Positions 25,428 to 35,541 of a stretch of 46,668 bases of DNA are shown here, one piece after another. Numbering within the stretch: position 1 is the first letter of the stretch; every line of letters starts with the position of its first letter. The notes below the pieces were generated by a model. That model did no database searches and had not been told where the DNA came from. It was given only the letters and a program-made list of their open reading frames with translations. The translations under genes were made by a program, and so were the position numbers. This DNA is from an uncultured Peptoniphilaceae bacterium (GTDB taxonomy: Bacteria > Bacillota > Clostridia > Tissierellales > Peptoniphilaceae), in contig CAMIZH010000003.1 in assembly GCA_946403255.1 (NCBI GenBank), positions 1 to 46,668 on the forward strand, given 5' to 3'.

Positions 25428-27530
25428 ATGGAAAGAATTTTTACCTTAGACTTAGCTGGAAGAACCTTAAAAGTTACAACAGGTAAAGTAGCTGAGCAAG
25501 CAAGCGGAGAATGTATTGTTGAATATGGCGATACTGTAGTGCTTGTAACTGCAACTGCTTCAAAAAGTCCAAGACAAGGAATAGATTTCTTCCCACTAAG
25601 TGTGGATTTTGAAGAAAAAATGTATTCTGTTGGAAAAATGCCTGGCGGATTTATTAAAAGAGAAGGTAGACCTAGTGAAAGAGCGATTCTTACTTCTAGA
25701 TTAATAGACAGACCTATTAGACCTCTTTTCCCTGAAGGATATAGAAATGACGTACAAGTAGTAGCTACAGTTTTATCAGTAGAACAAGATTGTTCACCTG
25801 AAATAGTAGCAATGATTGGTTCTTCTATAGCATTAGCTGTATCTGATATACCTTTTGATGGACCAACTGGTTCAGTAGCAGTAGGTTATATCGATGGAGA
25901 ATACATTATAAATCCTACAGAAGAACAAAGAGAAATAACTGATATAAATCTAGTTGTATCTGGAACTGACAGTGCAATAATGATGGTTGAAGCAGGTTCT
26001 AACATTGTAACTGAAGAACAAATGCTAAATGCTATATTAAAAGGACATGATGAAATTAAAAGAATCTGTGCTTTTATAGATGATATCGTTAAAGAAGTTG
26101 GAAAAGAAAAATCAGAATATGATGTTTTCAAATATGATGATGAAATAGCTGAAAAAGTTAAATCTTTTGGAACTGAGCTAATAGTTAATGCAATTAATGA
26201 AGCTGATAAAATGGCTAGAATTGATAAAGTTAATGAAGCAAAGGTAGCTATTCGTGAAGAATTTGCAGACTATATAGAAGATTATAAACAAGATATAGAA
26301 GCTGTTATGGAAGAAATTGAAGTAACAGAAGTTAGACGTGGAATTCTAGAAGATGAAATTAGACCTGATGGAAGAAAATTAACTGAAATCAGACATTTAT
26401 CTTCTGAAGCAGGACTTTTACCAAGAACTCATGGTTCAGGATTATTTACAAGAGGACAAACACAAGCTCTATCTATTGCAACTTTATCTGGACTATCAGA
26501 TGTACAAGTTATAGATGGTATTGGTGATGATACTCCAAAAAGATATATCCACCATTATAATTTCCCACCTTATTGTGTAGGAGATACTAGACCTATGAGA
26601 GGACCTGGAAGAAGAGAAATCGGTCATGGTGCTTTAGCTGAAAAAGCATTAGTTCCAGTAATACCTTCTGAAGAAGAGTTCCCATATGCTATTAGAGTTG
26701 TATCTGAAGTGTTAAGTTCAAATGGTTCTTCATCTCAAGCTTCTATTTGTGGTTCTACTTTAGCATTAATGGATGCAGGTGTTCCTATTAAAGCACCAGT
26801 AGCTGGTATTGCTATGGGATTAATCGAAGAAAATGGTGTTATTAAAATCTTAACTGATATACAAGGTCTTGAAGATCATTTCGGAGATATGGACTTTAAA
26901 GTAGCAGGAACTAGAGAAGGTATCACTGCTATTCAAATGGATATTAAAGTTGAAGGAATTAGTAGAGAAGTATTAGAACAAGCTTTAGACCAAGCTAAAG
27001 TAGCTAGAGTTCAAATTCTTGATCATATTGCTACTACTATAGAAAAACCTAGAACAGAACTATCTAAATATGCACCTATTATTCATATGATTTCTATTAA
27101 TCCTGAAAAAATAGGAGATGTTATTGGAGCTGGTGGAAAAGTTATCAATAAGATAATAGAACAAACTGGCGTTAAAATAGATATTGATGAAGACGGAAAA
27201 GTTGCAGTACTTTCAGATAATGCAGAAAAAGCTAATGAAGCAATTGCTATAATAGAAAGTATTGTAAAAGACGTTGAAGTTGGAGAAATTTACAAAGGTA
27301 AAGTTAAGAGATTAATGAAATTTGGTGCTTTTGTAGAAATTAAAAAAGGTAAAGAAGGTTTACTTCATATTTCTGAAATTCAACATGAAAGAACAAATAA
27401 AGTTGAAGATATACTTAAAATCGGGGATGTTTTAGAAGTAAAAGTTATAGAAATTGATCCAATAGGAAAAATTTCACTTTCAAGAAAAAGTCTTTTACCA
27501 AAACCAGAAGTAGAAAAAGAAGAAAATTAA
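25428..27530 (+). CDS. pnp: Polyribonucleotide nucleotidyltransferase (PNPase)
   Basis: PNPase is a trimeric phosphorolytic 3'-5' exoribonuclease. Its 700 residues comprise a first RNase PH domain (about 1-215, with [30 protein letters not shown]), a helical linker, a second RNase PH domain (about 310-535, with [27 protein letters not shown] and [22 protein letters not shown]), a KH domain ([15 protein letters not shown]) and a C-terminal S1 domain ([20 protein letters not shown]). AAGGAGG precedes the ATG. RNase Y, its usual degradosome-type partner, is encoded at 38028. Confidence 0.98.
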   Translation: MERIFTLDLAGRTLKVTTGKVAEQASGECIVEYGDTVVLVTATASKSPRQGIDFFPLSVDFEEKMYSVGKMPGGFIKREGRPSERAILTSRLIDRPIRPLFPEGYRNDVQVVATVLSVEQDCSPEIVAMIGSSIALAVSDIPFDGPTGSVAVGYIDGEYIINPTEEQREITDINLVVSGTDSAIMMVEAGSNIVTEEQMLNAILKGHDEIKRICAFIDDIVKEVGKEKSEYDVFKYDDEIAEKVKSFGTELIVNAINEADKMARIDKVNEAKVAIREEFADYIEDYKQDIEAVMEEIEVTEVRRGILEDEIRPDGRKLTEIRHLSSEAGLLPRTHGSGLFTRGQTQALSIATLSGLSDVQVIDGIGDDTPKRYIHHYNFPPYCVGDTRPMRGPGRREIGHGALAEKALVPVIPSEEEFPYAIRVVSEVLSSNGSSSQASICGSTLALMDAGVPIKAPVAGIAMGLIEENGVIKILTDIQGLEDHFGDMDFKVAGTREGITAIQMDIKVEGISREVLEQALDQAKVARVQILDHIATTIEKPRTELSKYAPIIHMISINPEKIGDVIGAGGKVINKIIEQTGVKIDIDEDGKVAVLSDNAEKANEAIAIIESIVKDVEVGEIYKGKVKRLMKFGAFVEIKKGKEGLLHISEIQHERTNKVEDILKIGDVLEVKVIEIDPIGKISLSRKSLLPKPEVEKEEN

Positions 27531-27550
27531 TTATCTATAAATGGAAAAAT

Positions 27551-27589
27551 AAAAAACATGAACCTAATATAGATGGTTCATGTTTTTTT
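27551..27589 (+). terminator. Intrinsic terminator after pnp
   Basis: AACATGAACC (27555-27564) and GGTTCATGTT (27575-27584) form a perfect 10-bp stem followed by a T-run. It isolates pnp from dut. Confidence 0.9.
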
Positions 27590-27615
27590 AAAGACTAATA
27601 ATATAGGAGATAAAT

Positions 27616-28047
27616 ATGAAAATCAAAATAGTAAATAAAAGCAATAATGAATTACCTCAATATCAAACAAAAGGTTCTTCAGGAATGGATTTAAGAGCAG
27701 ATTTAAAAGAGGATATTATTCTCAAAAGTTTAGAAAGAACACTTGTGCCTACTGGGATATATTTAGAACTACCTGAGGGATATGAAGCACAAGTTAGAGC
27801 TAGATCTGGATTAGCTTTGAAAAAAGGATTATCTTTACCAAATGGTATAGGAACAATTGACTCTGATTATAGAGGAGAATTAAAAGTTATCATGGTAAAT
27901 TTAGGTAGAGAAGATATAGTAATTCAAAATGGAGATAGAATAGCTCAGTTAGTTATAATGAAATATGAAAGAGCAGATATTGAGTTAGTAGAGGATTTAA
28001 GCGATTCTGAAAGACAAGACGGCGGTTTTGGACATACAGGTATATAA
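27616..28047 (+). CDS. dut: dUTP diphosphatase
   Basis: dUTPase hydrolyses dUTP to dUMP, keeping uracil out of DNA and supplying thymidylate synthesis. All five trimeric-dUTPase motifs are visible: GSSGMDLRAD, RARSGLALK, GTIDSDYRGEL, NGDRIAQLVI and the C-terminal GGFGHTG. Its 143 residues are standard. AGGAG is 8 bases before ATG 27616. It stands between the pnp terminator and the ftsK promoter. Confidence 0.96.
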   Translation: MKIKIVNKSNNELPQYQTKGSSGMDLRADLKEDIILKSLERTLVPTGIYLELPEGYEAQVRARSGLALKKGLSLPNGIGTIDSDYRGELKVIMVNLGREDIVIQNGDRIAQLVIMKYERADIELVEDLSDSERQDGGFGHTGI

Positions 28048-28068
28048 ATAGTGTTTGCCTTATTATTA

Positions 28069-28077
28069 TGATATAAT
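28069..28077 (+). promoter_or_regulatory. Extended -10 promoter for ftsK
   Basis: TGATATAAT is a perfect extended -10 element (TG-N-TATAAT), 22 bases before the ftsK TTG start. No good -35 box is seen at standard spacing. Transcription would begin close to the ribosome binding site. Confidence 0.5.
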
Positions 28078-28099
28078 TTTAATTAAATGAGGTGTTATA

Positions 28100-30424
28100 T
28101 TGGACAAAAGAAAAACTAAGAAAAAGACAAAGCCAAAGAAGGTTACAAAAAAGACAGAGATTACAAAAGAAGCCTTTAATAGTGAAATCTCTGGTTTATT
28201 TTTAATAGTTATAGGTATTATATCTTTTATAAGTTTATATAGTAATAAAATGGGAATTATTGGAAAATTATTATACAATATGTATTCTATTACATTGGGA
28301 AGTGGAAATTTTTTATTTCCTCTTTTGTTAATTTTTTGGGGCTTTATTTTAAATAATACAAAGCTTAATCAATCTGCAAAAAGATATATTATTTCCTCTT
28401 TTATAATAATTTTATGTATTATAGTTATCTTAGATGGAAGTAAGCCCTTTGATTTAACTTTAATTGATAGAATACAACTTGCAATTGAATATTCAGATGT
28501 TGCAAGAAATGGTGGTATTATTGGAGCTATATTAGGATTCTTTTTATATAAATTATTTGGATCAATTGGAGCTTATACAATACTTACTATTTTGATTTTA
28601 AGTAATATATATATAATTTTTAAACCAAACATATCAATAATAATAGATTCTTTTAATAATTTAAAAGATAAATCAGCTATAAAATATTCAAAAATAAAAG
28701 AGAAAAAACAAATTTCTAATATAGAAAAAATTAAAAAAGAAGAAATAAAAGAAAAGAATAAGAAAAAAACAAATACTAAGAAAAATAATAATGAAGGTCC
28801 TAAAGAAAAAATAAGTGAAAAAAATGTAGTTATAAAAGATTATGGTAGTAGAAGTAATTCAGAAGAAAATAATGAAATTAAAAAAGATAATACTACTGTA
28901 AAAAACATTGAAGCAGAAGACGAATCTGAAAATATTCCTGATGATTTTGATATTACAAGTGAAATGGTAGAAAGAGAAGATAGTTATGTATTTCCTCCAT
29001 CAGAACTTTTAAATAATGTTGAAGTTTCGAAAAGTGTTTCCAATGACGAAGTCATTACAAATGGTGAAATAATAGAAGAGACTATGGAAAATTTTGGGAT
29101 TGATTCAAAAATTACAGCAATAAATAAAGGTCCTGTAGTAACTTGTTATGAATTAGAACCAGCACCAGGTATTAAATTAAGTAAAATTGTTGCGTTAACA
29201 GATAATATTGCAATGAACTTAGCTAGTTCAGATATTAGAATTGAAGCACCAATTCCAGGAAAATCAGTTGTAGGAATTGAAGTTCCAAATAAAGTAAAAG
29301 ATCCTGTTAGTGTTAAAGAAATGATTGAAAGCAATGAATTTAAAGTTTTAGATTCTGATTTGCCATTATCTTTAGGAAAAAATGTAGCTGGAGATATTAT
29401 TATTTCATCAATTGATAAGATGCCACATTTATTAATAGCAGGTGCTACTGGTTCAGGAAAATCTGTATGTATTAATAGTATTATTACAAGTATTATATAT
29501 AAATCATCTCCTGAAGATGTGAAATTAATGCTTATAGATCCTAAAGTTGTAGAACTTAATGTTTACAACGGGATTCCACATCTATTAATTCCAGTAGTAA
29601 CAGACACTAAAAAAGCTGCAATGGCTCTTAGTTGGGCTGTTGGAGAAATGGAAAAGAGATATAAACTTTTTGCTGAAAGTTCAGTAAGAGATTTAAAGTC
29701 ATATAATAAAAAACTAGAAAAATCTAACAAATCAAATGAGAAGTTACCAAAGATAGTAATTATTGTTGATGAACTTGCTGATTTAATGATGGTTGCAGCT
29801 AGTGAAGTTGAAGATTACATTGCAAGACTTGCACAAATGGCAAGAGCGGCAGGTATATATCTAATTTTAGCAACACAAAGACCTTCTGTTGATGTTATAA
29901 CTGGTACTATTAAGGCAAATATTCCTTCAAGAATTGCTTTTGCTGTTTCTTCATCAATTGATTCTAGAACTATTTTAGATATGGGTGGAGCAGAAAAACT
30001 TTTAGGAAAAGGAGATATGCTTTTCTATCCTAGTTTTTATTCAAAACCTGTTAGAGTTCAAGGTGCATTTATAAGTGATGAAGAAGTAGAAACAGTTGTA
30101 GATTTTGTAAAAATTAATAAGGTGGATAATCAAGAAGATAGTCTTGAGCAAAAAATCATCAAGGAAATAGAAGATAAAAAAAATAATGAAGTTTCTAATA
30201 GAGATCCATTATTTAATGATGCTTTAAAACATATATTAACTGATGAACAAGCCTCAATATCATTTTTACAAAGAAAATTAAAAATTGGTTATTCTAGAGC
30301 GGCTAGGATTGTAGATCAAATGGAAGAAATGGGAATACTTGGACCTCACGAAGGCTCAAAACCAAGAACTTTATTATTAAGCAAGGAAGAAATAGAAAAA
30401 GTTTTGGAGGAGATTGATGAATAA
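28100..30424 (+). CDS. ftsK: DNA translocase FtsK/SpoIIIE
   Basis: This septal ATP-driven pump clears chromosome DNA at division. The 774 residues comprise a basic N-terminus, four membrane helices (about residues 32-55, 70-90, 95-115 and 135-175), a charged Lys/Glu-rich linker (about 190-300), then the motor. Walker A is GATGSGKS (448-455), the conserved IDPKVVELNVYNGIPHLL and IVIIVDELADLMM follow, and a C-terminal winged-helix gamma domain (about 705-774, ASISFLQRKLKIGYSRAARIVDQ) reads DNA polarity. The start is TTG 28100 with GAGGTG upstream. The start of rimO overlaps its end. Confidence 0.97.
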   Translation: MDKRKTKKKTKPKKVTKKTEITKEAFNSEISGLFLIVIGIISFISLYSNKMGIIGKLLYNMYSITLGSGNFLFPLLLIFWGFILNNTKLNQSAKRYIISSFIIILCIIVILDGSKPFDLTLIDRIQLAIEYSDVARNGGIIGAILGFFLYKLFGSIGAYTILTILILSNIYIIFKPNISIIIDSFNNLKDKSAIKYSKIKEKKQISNIEKIKKEEIKEKNKKKTNTKKNNNEGPKEKISEKNVVIKDYGSRSNSEENNEIKKDNTTVKNIEAEDESENIPDDFDITSEMVEREDSYVFPPSELLNNVEVSKSVSNDEVITNGEIIEETMENFGIDSKITAINKGPVVTCYELEPAPGIKLSKIVALTDNIAMNLASSDIRIEAPIPGKSVVGIEVPNKVKDPVSVKEMIESNEFKVLDSDLPLSLGKNVAGDIIISSIDKMPHLLIAGATGSGKSVCINSIITSIIYKSSPEDVKLMLIDPKVVELNVYNGIPHLLIPVVTDTKKAAMALSWAVGEMEKRYKLFAESSVRDLKSYNKKLEKSNKSNEKLPKIVIIVDELADLMMVAASEVEDYIARLAQMARAAGIYLILATQRPSVDVITGTIKANIPSRIAFAVSSSIDSRTILDMGGAEKLLGKGDMLFYPSFYSKPVRVQGAFISDEEVETVVDFVKINKVDNQEDSLEQKIIKEIEDKKNNEVSNRDPLFNDALKHILTDEQASISFLQRKLKIGYSRAARIVDQMEEMGILGPHEGSKPRTLLLSKEEIEKVLEEIDE

Positions 30425-31745
30425 AATAAATTTTATAACACTTGGATGTTCAAAAAATGATGTTGATACATCATTAATGAAATCTGTTTTAAATAAAGAT
30501 AAATTCACAGTTACAAATGATGTAAGAGAAGCAGATATTATAATAGTAAATACTTGTGGCTTCATAAATGATGCTAAGGAAGAGTCTATAGAAACTATAC
30601 TTGAGGCAGCTAAATTTAAAGATGATGAATTTGGAAAATGTGAAAAATTAATACTTGCAGGATGTTTAGCTCAAAGATATCCTGAAGATTTACTAGAAGC
30701 TATGCCTGAAGTAGATGGAATACTTGGAACTGGTAATATTTCAGATATTAATTTATTTTTAGAAAATATATTAGAAAATAATAAAGTCATTAAAGCTGAT
30801 AATATAAATGACACTTATCTTGAAGGCTATAAAAAAGCTAAAGAAAATATTTTAAAAACAGAATATGTAAAAATTTCTGAAGGATGTAATAATAATTGCA
30901 CTTATTGTATTATTCCTAAATTAAGAGGTAGAAATCGTTCAAGAAATATAGAAAACATTGTTGAAGAAGTAAAATACCTTACTGACAATGGTACAGAAGA
31001 AATTATATTAATTGCTCAAAATACTACTGATTATGGAATAGATAATTATAAAGATTATAAATTACATGAACTTATTAAAGAAATTTCATTAATAACAAAA
31101 GTTAAATGGATAAGAGTAATGTATTTATATCCTGATCATTTTACAGATGATTTAATTGAAGAATTTAAAACAAATGAAAAGCTAGTTAAATATGTAGATA
31201 TTCCACTACAACATATTAGCAATAATGTTTTATCTAAAATGAATAGACGAACTAATAAAGAAGATGTTGCAAATCTTTTAAATAAATTAAGAGAATCTAT
31301 TGAAAATATAGTAATTAGAACAACTTTCATTGTAGGATTCCCTGGAGAAACCGATGAAGATTTTGATGAATTAATTTCTTTTATAACTGAAAATCCAATT
31401 GATAAAGTTGGAGCTTTTAAATATTCTAGAGAAGAAGACACTTTAGCTTTTTCTATGGATGAACAAATTGATGAAGAAATAAAAGAAGATAGATTAAATT
31501 CTTTAATGGAAGAACAACAAATTATTTCAGAAAAATTATTATCAAAACATTTAAATACTGAAATAGATGTTTTACTTGAAGAAAAAGCTTCAGAAGATAC
31601 ATTTGTGGGTCGTGGATTTATGGATGCTCCTGAAATTGATGGAGTTGTTTATATAAAATCAAATGATGATTTAAAAATTGGTGATTTTGTAAAGGTAAGA
31701 ATTCAAGAAGCTTTAGAATATGATTTAATAGGAGAAATAATATGA
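30417..31745 (+). CDS. rimO: Ribosomal protein S12 methylthiotransferase RimO
   Basis: RimO is a radical-SAM enzyme that adds a methylthio group to an aspartate of ribosomal protein S12. It has the N-terminal UPF0004 domain (LGCSKNDVDTSLMKSVL, NTCGFINDAKEESIE, AGCLAQRYPEDL) with its second cluster cysteines, the radical-SAM triad Cys157-x3-Cys161-x2-Cys164 (EGCNNNCTYC), and a C-terminal TRAM domain. ATG 30417 is 6 bases after GGAGG; a TTG three bases earlier is less well placed. It has 442 residues. It overlaps ftsK by 8 bases and pgsA by 4, showing cotranslation. The related MiaB lacks this VDTS-type start. Confidence 0.93.
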   Translation: MNKINFITLGCSKNDVDTSLMKSVLNKDKFTVTNDVREADIIIVNTCGFINDAKEESIETILEAAKFKDDEFGKCEKLILAGCLAQRYPEDLLEAMPEVDGILGTGNISDINLFLENILENNKVIKADNINDTYLEGYKKAKENILKTEYVKISEGCNNNCTYCIIPKLRGRNRSRNIENIVEEVKYLTDNGTEEIILIAQNTTDYGIDNYKDYKLHELIKEISLITKVKWIRVMYLYPDHFTDDLIEEFKTNEKLVKYVDIPLQHISNNVLSKMNRRTNKEDVANLLNKLRESIENIVIRTTFIVGFPGETDEDFDELISFITENPIDKVGAFKYSREEDTLAFSMDEQIDEEIKEDRLNSLMEEQQIISEKLLSKHLNTEIDVLLEEKASEDTFVGRGFMDAPEIDGVVYIKSNDDLKIGDFVKVRIQEALEYDLIGEII

Positions 31746-32275
31746 ATTTACCAAATAAATTAACTTTTTTAAGAATTTTAATGGTTCCTATTTTTGTAAT
31801 TTTAATGTACTGCGATTTTAATAATGCTAGATTATATGCAACTATTGTCTTTGCTATTGCATCATTTACAGACTTTTTAGATGGTTATTTAGCAAGAAAA
31901 CAAGGTTTAGTAACAAATTTTGGTAAGTTTGCAGATCCATTAGCAGATAAAATATTAGTTTGTGCAGCACTTATATGTCTTACAGAAATGGGGGATATTC
32001 CTGCATGGGGAGTTATAATAATAATAGCTCGTGAATTTGCTGTAACTGGACTTAGAGTAATAGCTGCATCAGAAAATATTACAATAGCTGCAAGTAAATT
32101 AGGAAAGTTCAAAACTGTATCTCAATTGATTTCAATGATTATATTATTATCAGATAATTCTAAATTTCATAGTATTGGTTTAATTTTATTTTATGTTGCA
32201 GTTATATTTACTATAGTTTCTGGAATTGATTATTTTGTAAAAAATAAAAAGGTTTTAGATTTAGACAATATGTAG
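31742..32275 (+). CDS. pgsA: CDP-diacylglycerol-glycerol-3-phosphate 3-phosphatidyltransferase
   Basis: PgsA makes phosphatidylglycerol phosphate from CDP-diacylglycerol (the CdsA product) and glycerol 3-phosphate. It is a membrane protein of 177 residues with the complete CDP-alcohol phosphotransferase signature FLDGYLARKQGLVTNFGKFADPLADK, in which D-G-x2-A-R-x8-G-x3-D-x3-D is intact. About five to six helices are visible. It begins with an ATGA overlap with rimO. Confidence 0.95.
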   Translation: MNLPNKLTFLRILMVPIFVILMYCDFNNARLYATIVFAIASFTDFLDGYLARKQGLVTNFGKFADPLADKILVCAALICLTEMGDIPAWGVIIIIAREFAVTGLRVIAASENITIAASKLGKFKTVSQLISMIILLSDNSKFHSIGLILFYVAVIFTIVSGIDYFVKNKKVLDLDNM

Positions 32276-32284
32276 AGGTGGACT

Positions 32285-33502
32285 TTGAAAGCTGAAATAA
32301 TAACAATAGGCACAGAAATTTTAATTGGAAGTATTTTAAATACAAATGGTAGGTTTTTATCACAAAAACTATCAGATTTAGGAGTTCATGTTAACTATCA
32401 AATATCTTTAAGAGATGATTTTAATGAACTTGTTGAACAGATTAATGAGTCTATAAATAGATCTGACTTAGTTTTTCTATGTGGTGGATTAGGACCTACA
32501 GAAGATGATTTAACAAAAGATGCTTTAGCTCATGTTTTAAATAAAGAAATAGTTATTGATCCTAATGAATATGATCATTTAATAGCTTTTTTTAATAAAA
32601 TTGATAGAAAGATGAGTGAAAACAATATTCGACAAGCAAGAGTAATTAAAGACTCTAAAATTTTGCATAATGATTGGGGTATTGCACCAGGAGAGGTTGT
32701 TGAGTATCAAAACAAAAAAGTTTTTTTATTCCCAGGACCTCCAAAAGAATTTGAACCTATGGTTACAAAATATCTTGCGGGAAATATTGGTGAAAAAAAT
32801 GATATTTTGATTAAATCTTTAAATGTTGTGGGAGTTGGAGAAGCAGCTACAGAAGATAGGATTAGAAAGTTGCATATAGAAGATTCAGAAATTTCTATAA
32901 ATACTTTTGCACATTTTTCAGAAACTGAAATAAAGATAATTGCTGAAGGAGATGATAAATCTTCTTTAAAAATTAAAATGGATAATATAATAAGTATCTT
33001 GTATAAAGAATTTGGAAATAATATTTATGCTGAAGACAATGTAACTTCTCCAGAAGCACTGGTAAATTTATTAATTGAAAAAGATTTGAAAATTTCTTTT
33101 GCTGAATCTATTACTGGTGGACTTTTAACATCAAAAATTACAGCAATACCAAATGCTTCTAAAATATTAAAAGCATCTTATATAACATATTCAAATAAAG
33201 CCAAAATAAAGGACTTAAATGTTTCTAATGATACTTTGATTGAATATGGAGCTGTAAGTTCTAATACTGCAGTTGAAATGGCTAAGGGACTATATAAAAA
33301 GGGAGATTGTGATATAGCTATTTCCTTAACTGGAGAAGCTGGTCCAACTCCTTCTGAACAAGAAATTGGTAAGACTTTTATTTGTTTTAATTATGGTAAT
33401 AAATTAGAAGTAAAAGAATGTGACTTTAAAGGAGATAGACGTGAGATACAAGAAAGAGCATCAAAATATGTAATTTCTCATTTACTATTGAAACTTAATT
33501 AA
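32285..33502 (+). CDS. cinA: CinA family protein (competence/damage-inducible)
   Basis: CinA combines an N-terminal molybdopterin-binding-like (COG1058) domain, seen as [37 protein letters not shown] and [11 protein letters not shown], with a C-terminal domain (about 255-405) that in homologues has NMN deamidase activity ([34 protein letters not shown]). The protein has 405 residues. It starts at TTG 32285 with GAGGTGG upstream. In Firmicutes it typically sits immediately before recA, as here (10-base gap). Confidence 0.93.
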   Translation: MKAEIITIGTEILIGSILNTNGRFLSQKLSDLGVHVNYQISLRDDFNELVEQINESINRSDLVFLCGGLGPTEDDLTKDALAHVLNKEIVIDPNEYDHLIAFFNKIDRKMSENNIRQARVIKDSKILHNDWGIAPGEVVEYQNKKVFLFPGPPKEFEPMVTKYLAGNIGEKNDILIKSLNVVGVGEAATEDRIRKLHIEDSEISINTFAHFSETEIKIIAEGDDKSSLKIKMDNIISILYKEFGNNIYAEDNVTSPEALVNLLIEKDLKISFAESITGGLLTSKITAIPNASKILKASYITYSNKAKIKDLNVSNDTLIEYGAVSSNTAVEMAKGLYKKGDCDIAISLTGEAGPTPSEQEIGKTFICFNYGNKLEVKECDFKGDRREIQERASKYVISHLLLKLN

Positions 33503-33512
33503 GGAGGCTACA

Positions 33513-34547
33513 ATGGAAAACGAAAATAAGAAAAAAGCACTTGATTTAGCTATTGCACAAATTGAAAAGCAATATGGCAAGGGATCTATTATGAAACTTG
33601 GTGAAAATGCTACATTAGATATTGCAAATACTATTCCTACTGGCTCTTTAGCACTAGACTTGGCTCTTGGAGTAGGTGGAGTTCCTAGAGGAAGAATCAT
33701 AGAAGTTTATGGTCCTGAATCATCAGGTAAAACAACACTTGCACTTCATATTTTAGCTGAAGCTCAAAAGAAAGATGGAATAGCTGCTTTTATAGATGCA
33801 GAACATGCTTTAGATCCAGGTTATGCAAGACATTTAGGTGTTGATACTGAAAACTTAATAATTTCTCAACCAGATACTGGGGAACAAGCTCTAGAAATAA
33901 CAGAGGCTTTAGTTAGAAGTAATGCTGTAGATATTATTGTTGTAGACTCTGTAGCTGCTTTAGTTCCAAAAGTTGAAATTGAAGGAGAAATGGGAGCAAG
34001 TCACATTGGATTACAAGCAAGGCTTATGTCTCAAGCTCTAAGAAAATTAACTGGTGCTATAAATAAATCTAACACTTCTGTTATATTTATAAATCAATTA
34101 AGAGAAAAAGTAGGAGTTATGTTTGGTAGTCCAGAAACAACAACTGGAGGAAGAGCTTTAAAATTCTACGCAACTATTAGAATGGATATTCGTAAAATTG
34201 AAAATCTAAAACAAGGTGATGAAATAGTTGGAAGTAGAGCTAGAGTTAAAGTTGTAAAAAATAAAGTAGCACCTCCTTTCAAACAAGCTGAGTTTGATAT
34301 AATGTATGGTAAAGGAATCTCTAGAGAAGGTAATATTCTAGATGTAGGAGTTCAAGCTGATATTGTCAACAAAGCTGGAGCTTGGTATTCTTACAATGAC
34401 AGTAAATTAGGACAAGGTAGAGAAAATTCTAAAATATTCTTAATGGAAAATACTGACATAAGAGATGAGATAGAACAAAAAATAAGAGCAGTTTATAATT
34501 TATCTGATGATGTAGAAATATCTGAAGAAGAAAAAACTGAAGAATAG
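33513..34547 (+). CDS. recA: Recombinase RecA
   Basis: RecA forms the nucleoprotein filament for strand exchange and SOS induction. Its 344 residues include Walker A GPESSGKT (67-74), [34 protein letters not shown], the L1/L2 loops ([19 protein letters not shown]) and an acidic tail ([10 protein letters not shown]). AAGGAGG precedes ATG 33513. I see no LexA box immediately upstream; the gene is apparently expressed with cinA. The nuclease/ATPase block follows after 13 bases, suggesting a shared transcript and a shared role in break repair. Confidence 0.98.
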   Translation: MENENKKKALDLAIAQIEKQYGKGSIMKLGENATLDIANTIPTGSLALDLALGVGGVPRGRIIEVYGPESSGKTTLALHILAEAQKKDGIAAFIDAEHALDPGYARHLGVDTENLIISQPDTGEQALEITEALVRSNAVDIIVVDSVAALVPKVEIEGEMGASHIGLQARLMSQALRKLTGAINKSNTSVIFINQLREKVGVMFGSPETTTGGRALKFYATIRMDIRKIENLKQGDEIVGSRARVKVVKNKVAPPFKQAEFDIMYGKGISREGNILDVGVQADIVNKAGAWYSYNDSKLGQGRENSKIFLMENTDIRDEIEQKIRAVYNLSDDVEISEEEKTEE

Positions 34548-34560
34548 GATCTGTGATTTA

Positions 34561-35541
34561 ATGAAACTATTATATTTTACAGATACTCATATTAGAGGAA
34601 ATAATCCTAAAAATAGAAAAGATGAGTTTAGTGAGACTCTTAAAAATAAATTATTAGAGATTGTTGATATTAGTAAAAAAGAAAATATAGATTTTATACT
34701 TCATGGGGGCGATCTATTTGATCGTCCCGATGTTTCTATTGGGATAGTTAGTGAATTTGCTAGTATCTTTAATAAATTTAAAAGTCCAATTTATATCGTA
34801 AGTGGAAATCATGATATATTTGGACATAATCAAAAAACTCTAAATAGAACTATGTTAGGATTATTATCAAATCTTGGAGTATTTAAACTTGTTGAAGATA
34901 AGCCTATTATTTTAGAAAAAAATAATATAAAACTCCAATTAACTGGAAATCCTTATACTTTTAGTATGGAAGAAGACTTTAATAAGGATAATTACAAAGT
35001 TTTAGAAAAAAATAAAGATGTAGACTATTCAATTCATATGGTACATGGTTTTTTATTAGATAAACCATTTCTTAAAGAAGTTCCTCATACATTAGTTTCT
35101 GAAATCTATGATACTAATGCAGATATAACTTTATCTGGACATTATCATTTAGGTTTTAAAACTATTGAACATGAAGGTAAATATTTTATTAATCCTGGTT
35201 CAATGGTTAGAATTTCAAATAGTTTATCTGAAATGCAAAGAAAACCAAAAGTTATAATTATAGAATTAGATTCTGAAATAAACATTAAGGAAGTTTATTT
35301 AAATTCAGCTCTACCAGGAGAAGATGTTTTAGATAGACAAGAGATGGAAAGACATAAATTTAAAAGAAGTAAAATTTATGAATTCAAAGAGATAATTGAT
35401 TCTACAACAGATTTATCTAGTCTAGATGTATTTGATTTATTAATTCAAATTTCAAAAAATGATTCTATTCCTGAAGATGTAAGAGATGAAGCAGTTAGAA
35501 GAATTCAAGAGGTGCAAATAAAAGGAGCTGATTATTCTTGA
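34561..35541 (+). CDS. Mre11/SbcD-like metallophosphoesterase (nuclease)
   Basis: This 326-residue calcineurin-like phosphoesterase resembles the nuclease subunit of SbcCD/Mre11-Rad50. All metal ligands are visible: D8-x-H10 (TDTHI), GGDLFD with Asp51, SGNHD with Asn83 and His84, H162 (MVHG) and GHYH with His194 and His196. The C-terminal part (about 230-326) is short and carries no recognisable capping domain, so it is smaller than Escherichia coli SbcD (about 400 residues) and nearer phage or minimal forms. It lies 13 bases after recA and overlaps the next gene by 4 bases (TTGA). A role as the nuclease partner of the split ATPase downstream is inference from adjacency and family. Confidence 0.85.
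   Translation: MKLLYFTDTHIRGNNPKNRKDEFSETLKNKLLEIVDISKKENIDFILHGGDLFDRPDVSIGIVSEFASIFNKFKSPIYIVSGNHDIFGHNQKTLNRTMLGLLSNLGVFKLVEDKPIILEKNNIKLQLTGNPYTFSMEEDFNKDNYKVLEKNKDVDYSIHMVHGFLLDKPFLKEVPHTLVSEIYDTNADITLSGHYHLGFKTIEHEGKYFINPGSMVRISNSLSEMQRKPKVIIIELDSEINIKEVYLNSALPGEDVLDRQEMERHKFKRSKIYEFKEIIDSTTDLSSLDVFDLLIQISKNDSIPEDVRDEAVRRIQEVQIKGADYS

Noticed and set aside
28055-28077. TTGCCT at 28055-28060 as -35 partner of the ftsK TATAAT
   Set aside because: The spacer is only 11 bases, too short for a sigma-A promoter; an extended -10 reading is preferred.
33400-33513. LexA/SOS box ahead of recA
   Set aside because: No GAAC-N4-GTTC type sequence is visible, and recA follows cinA by 10 bases without a separate promoter.
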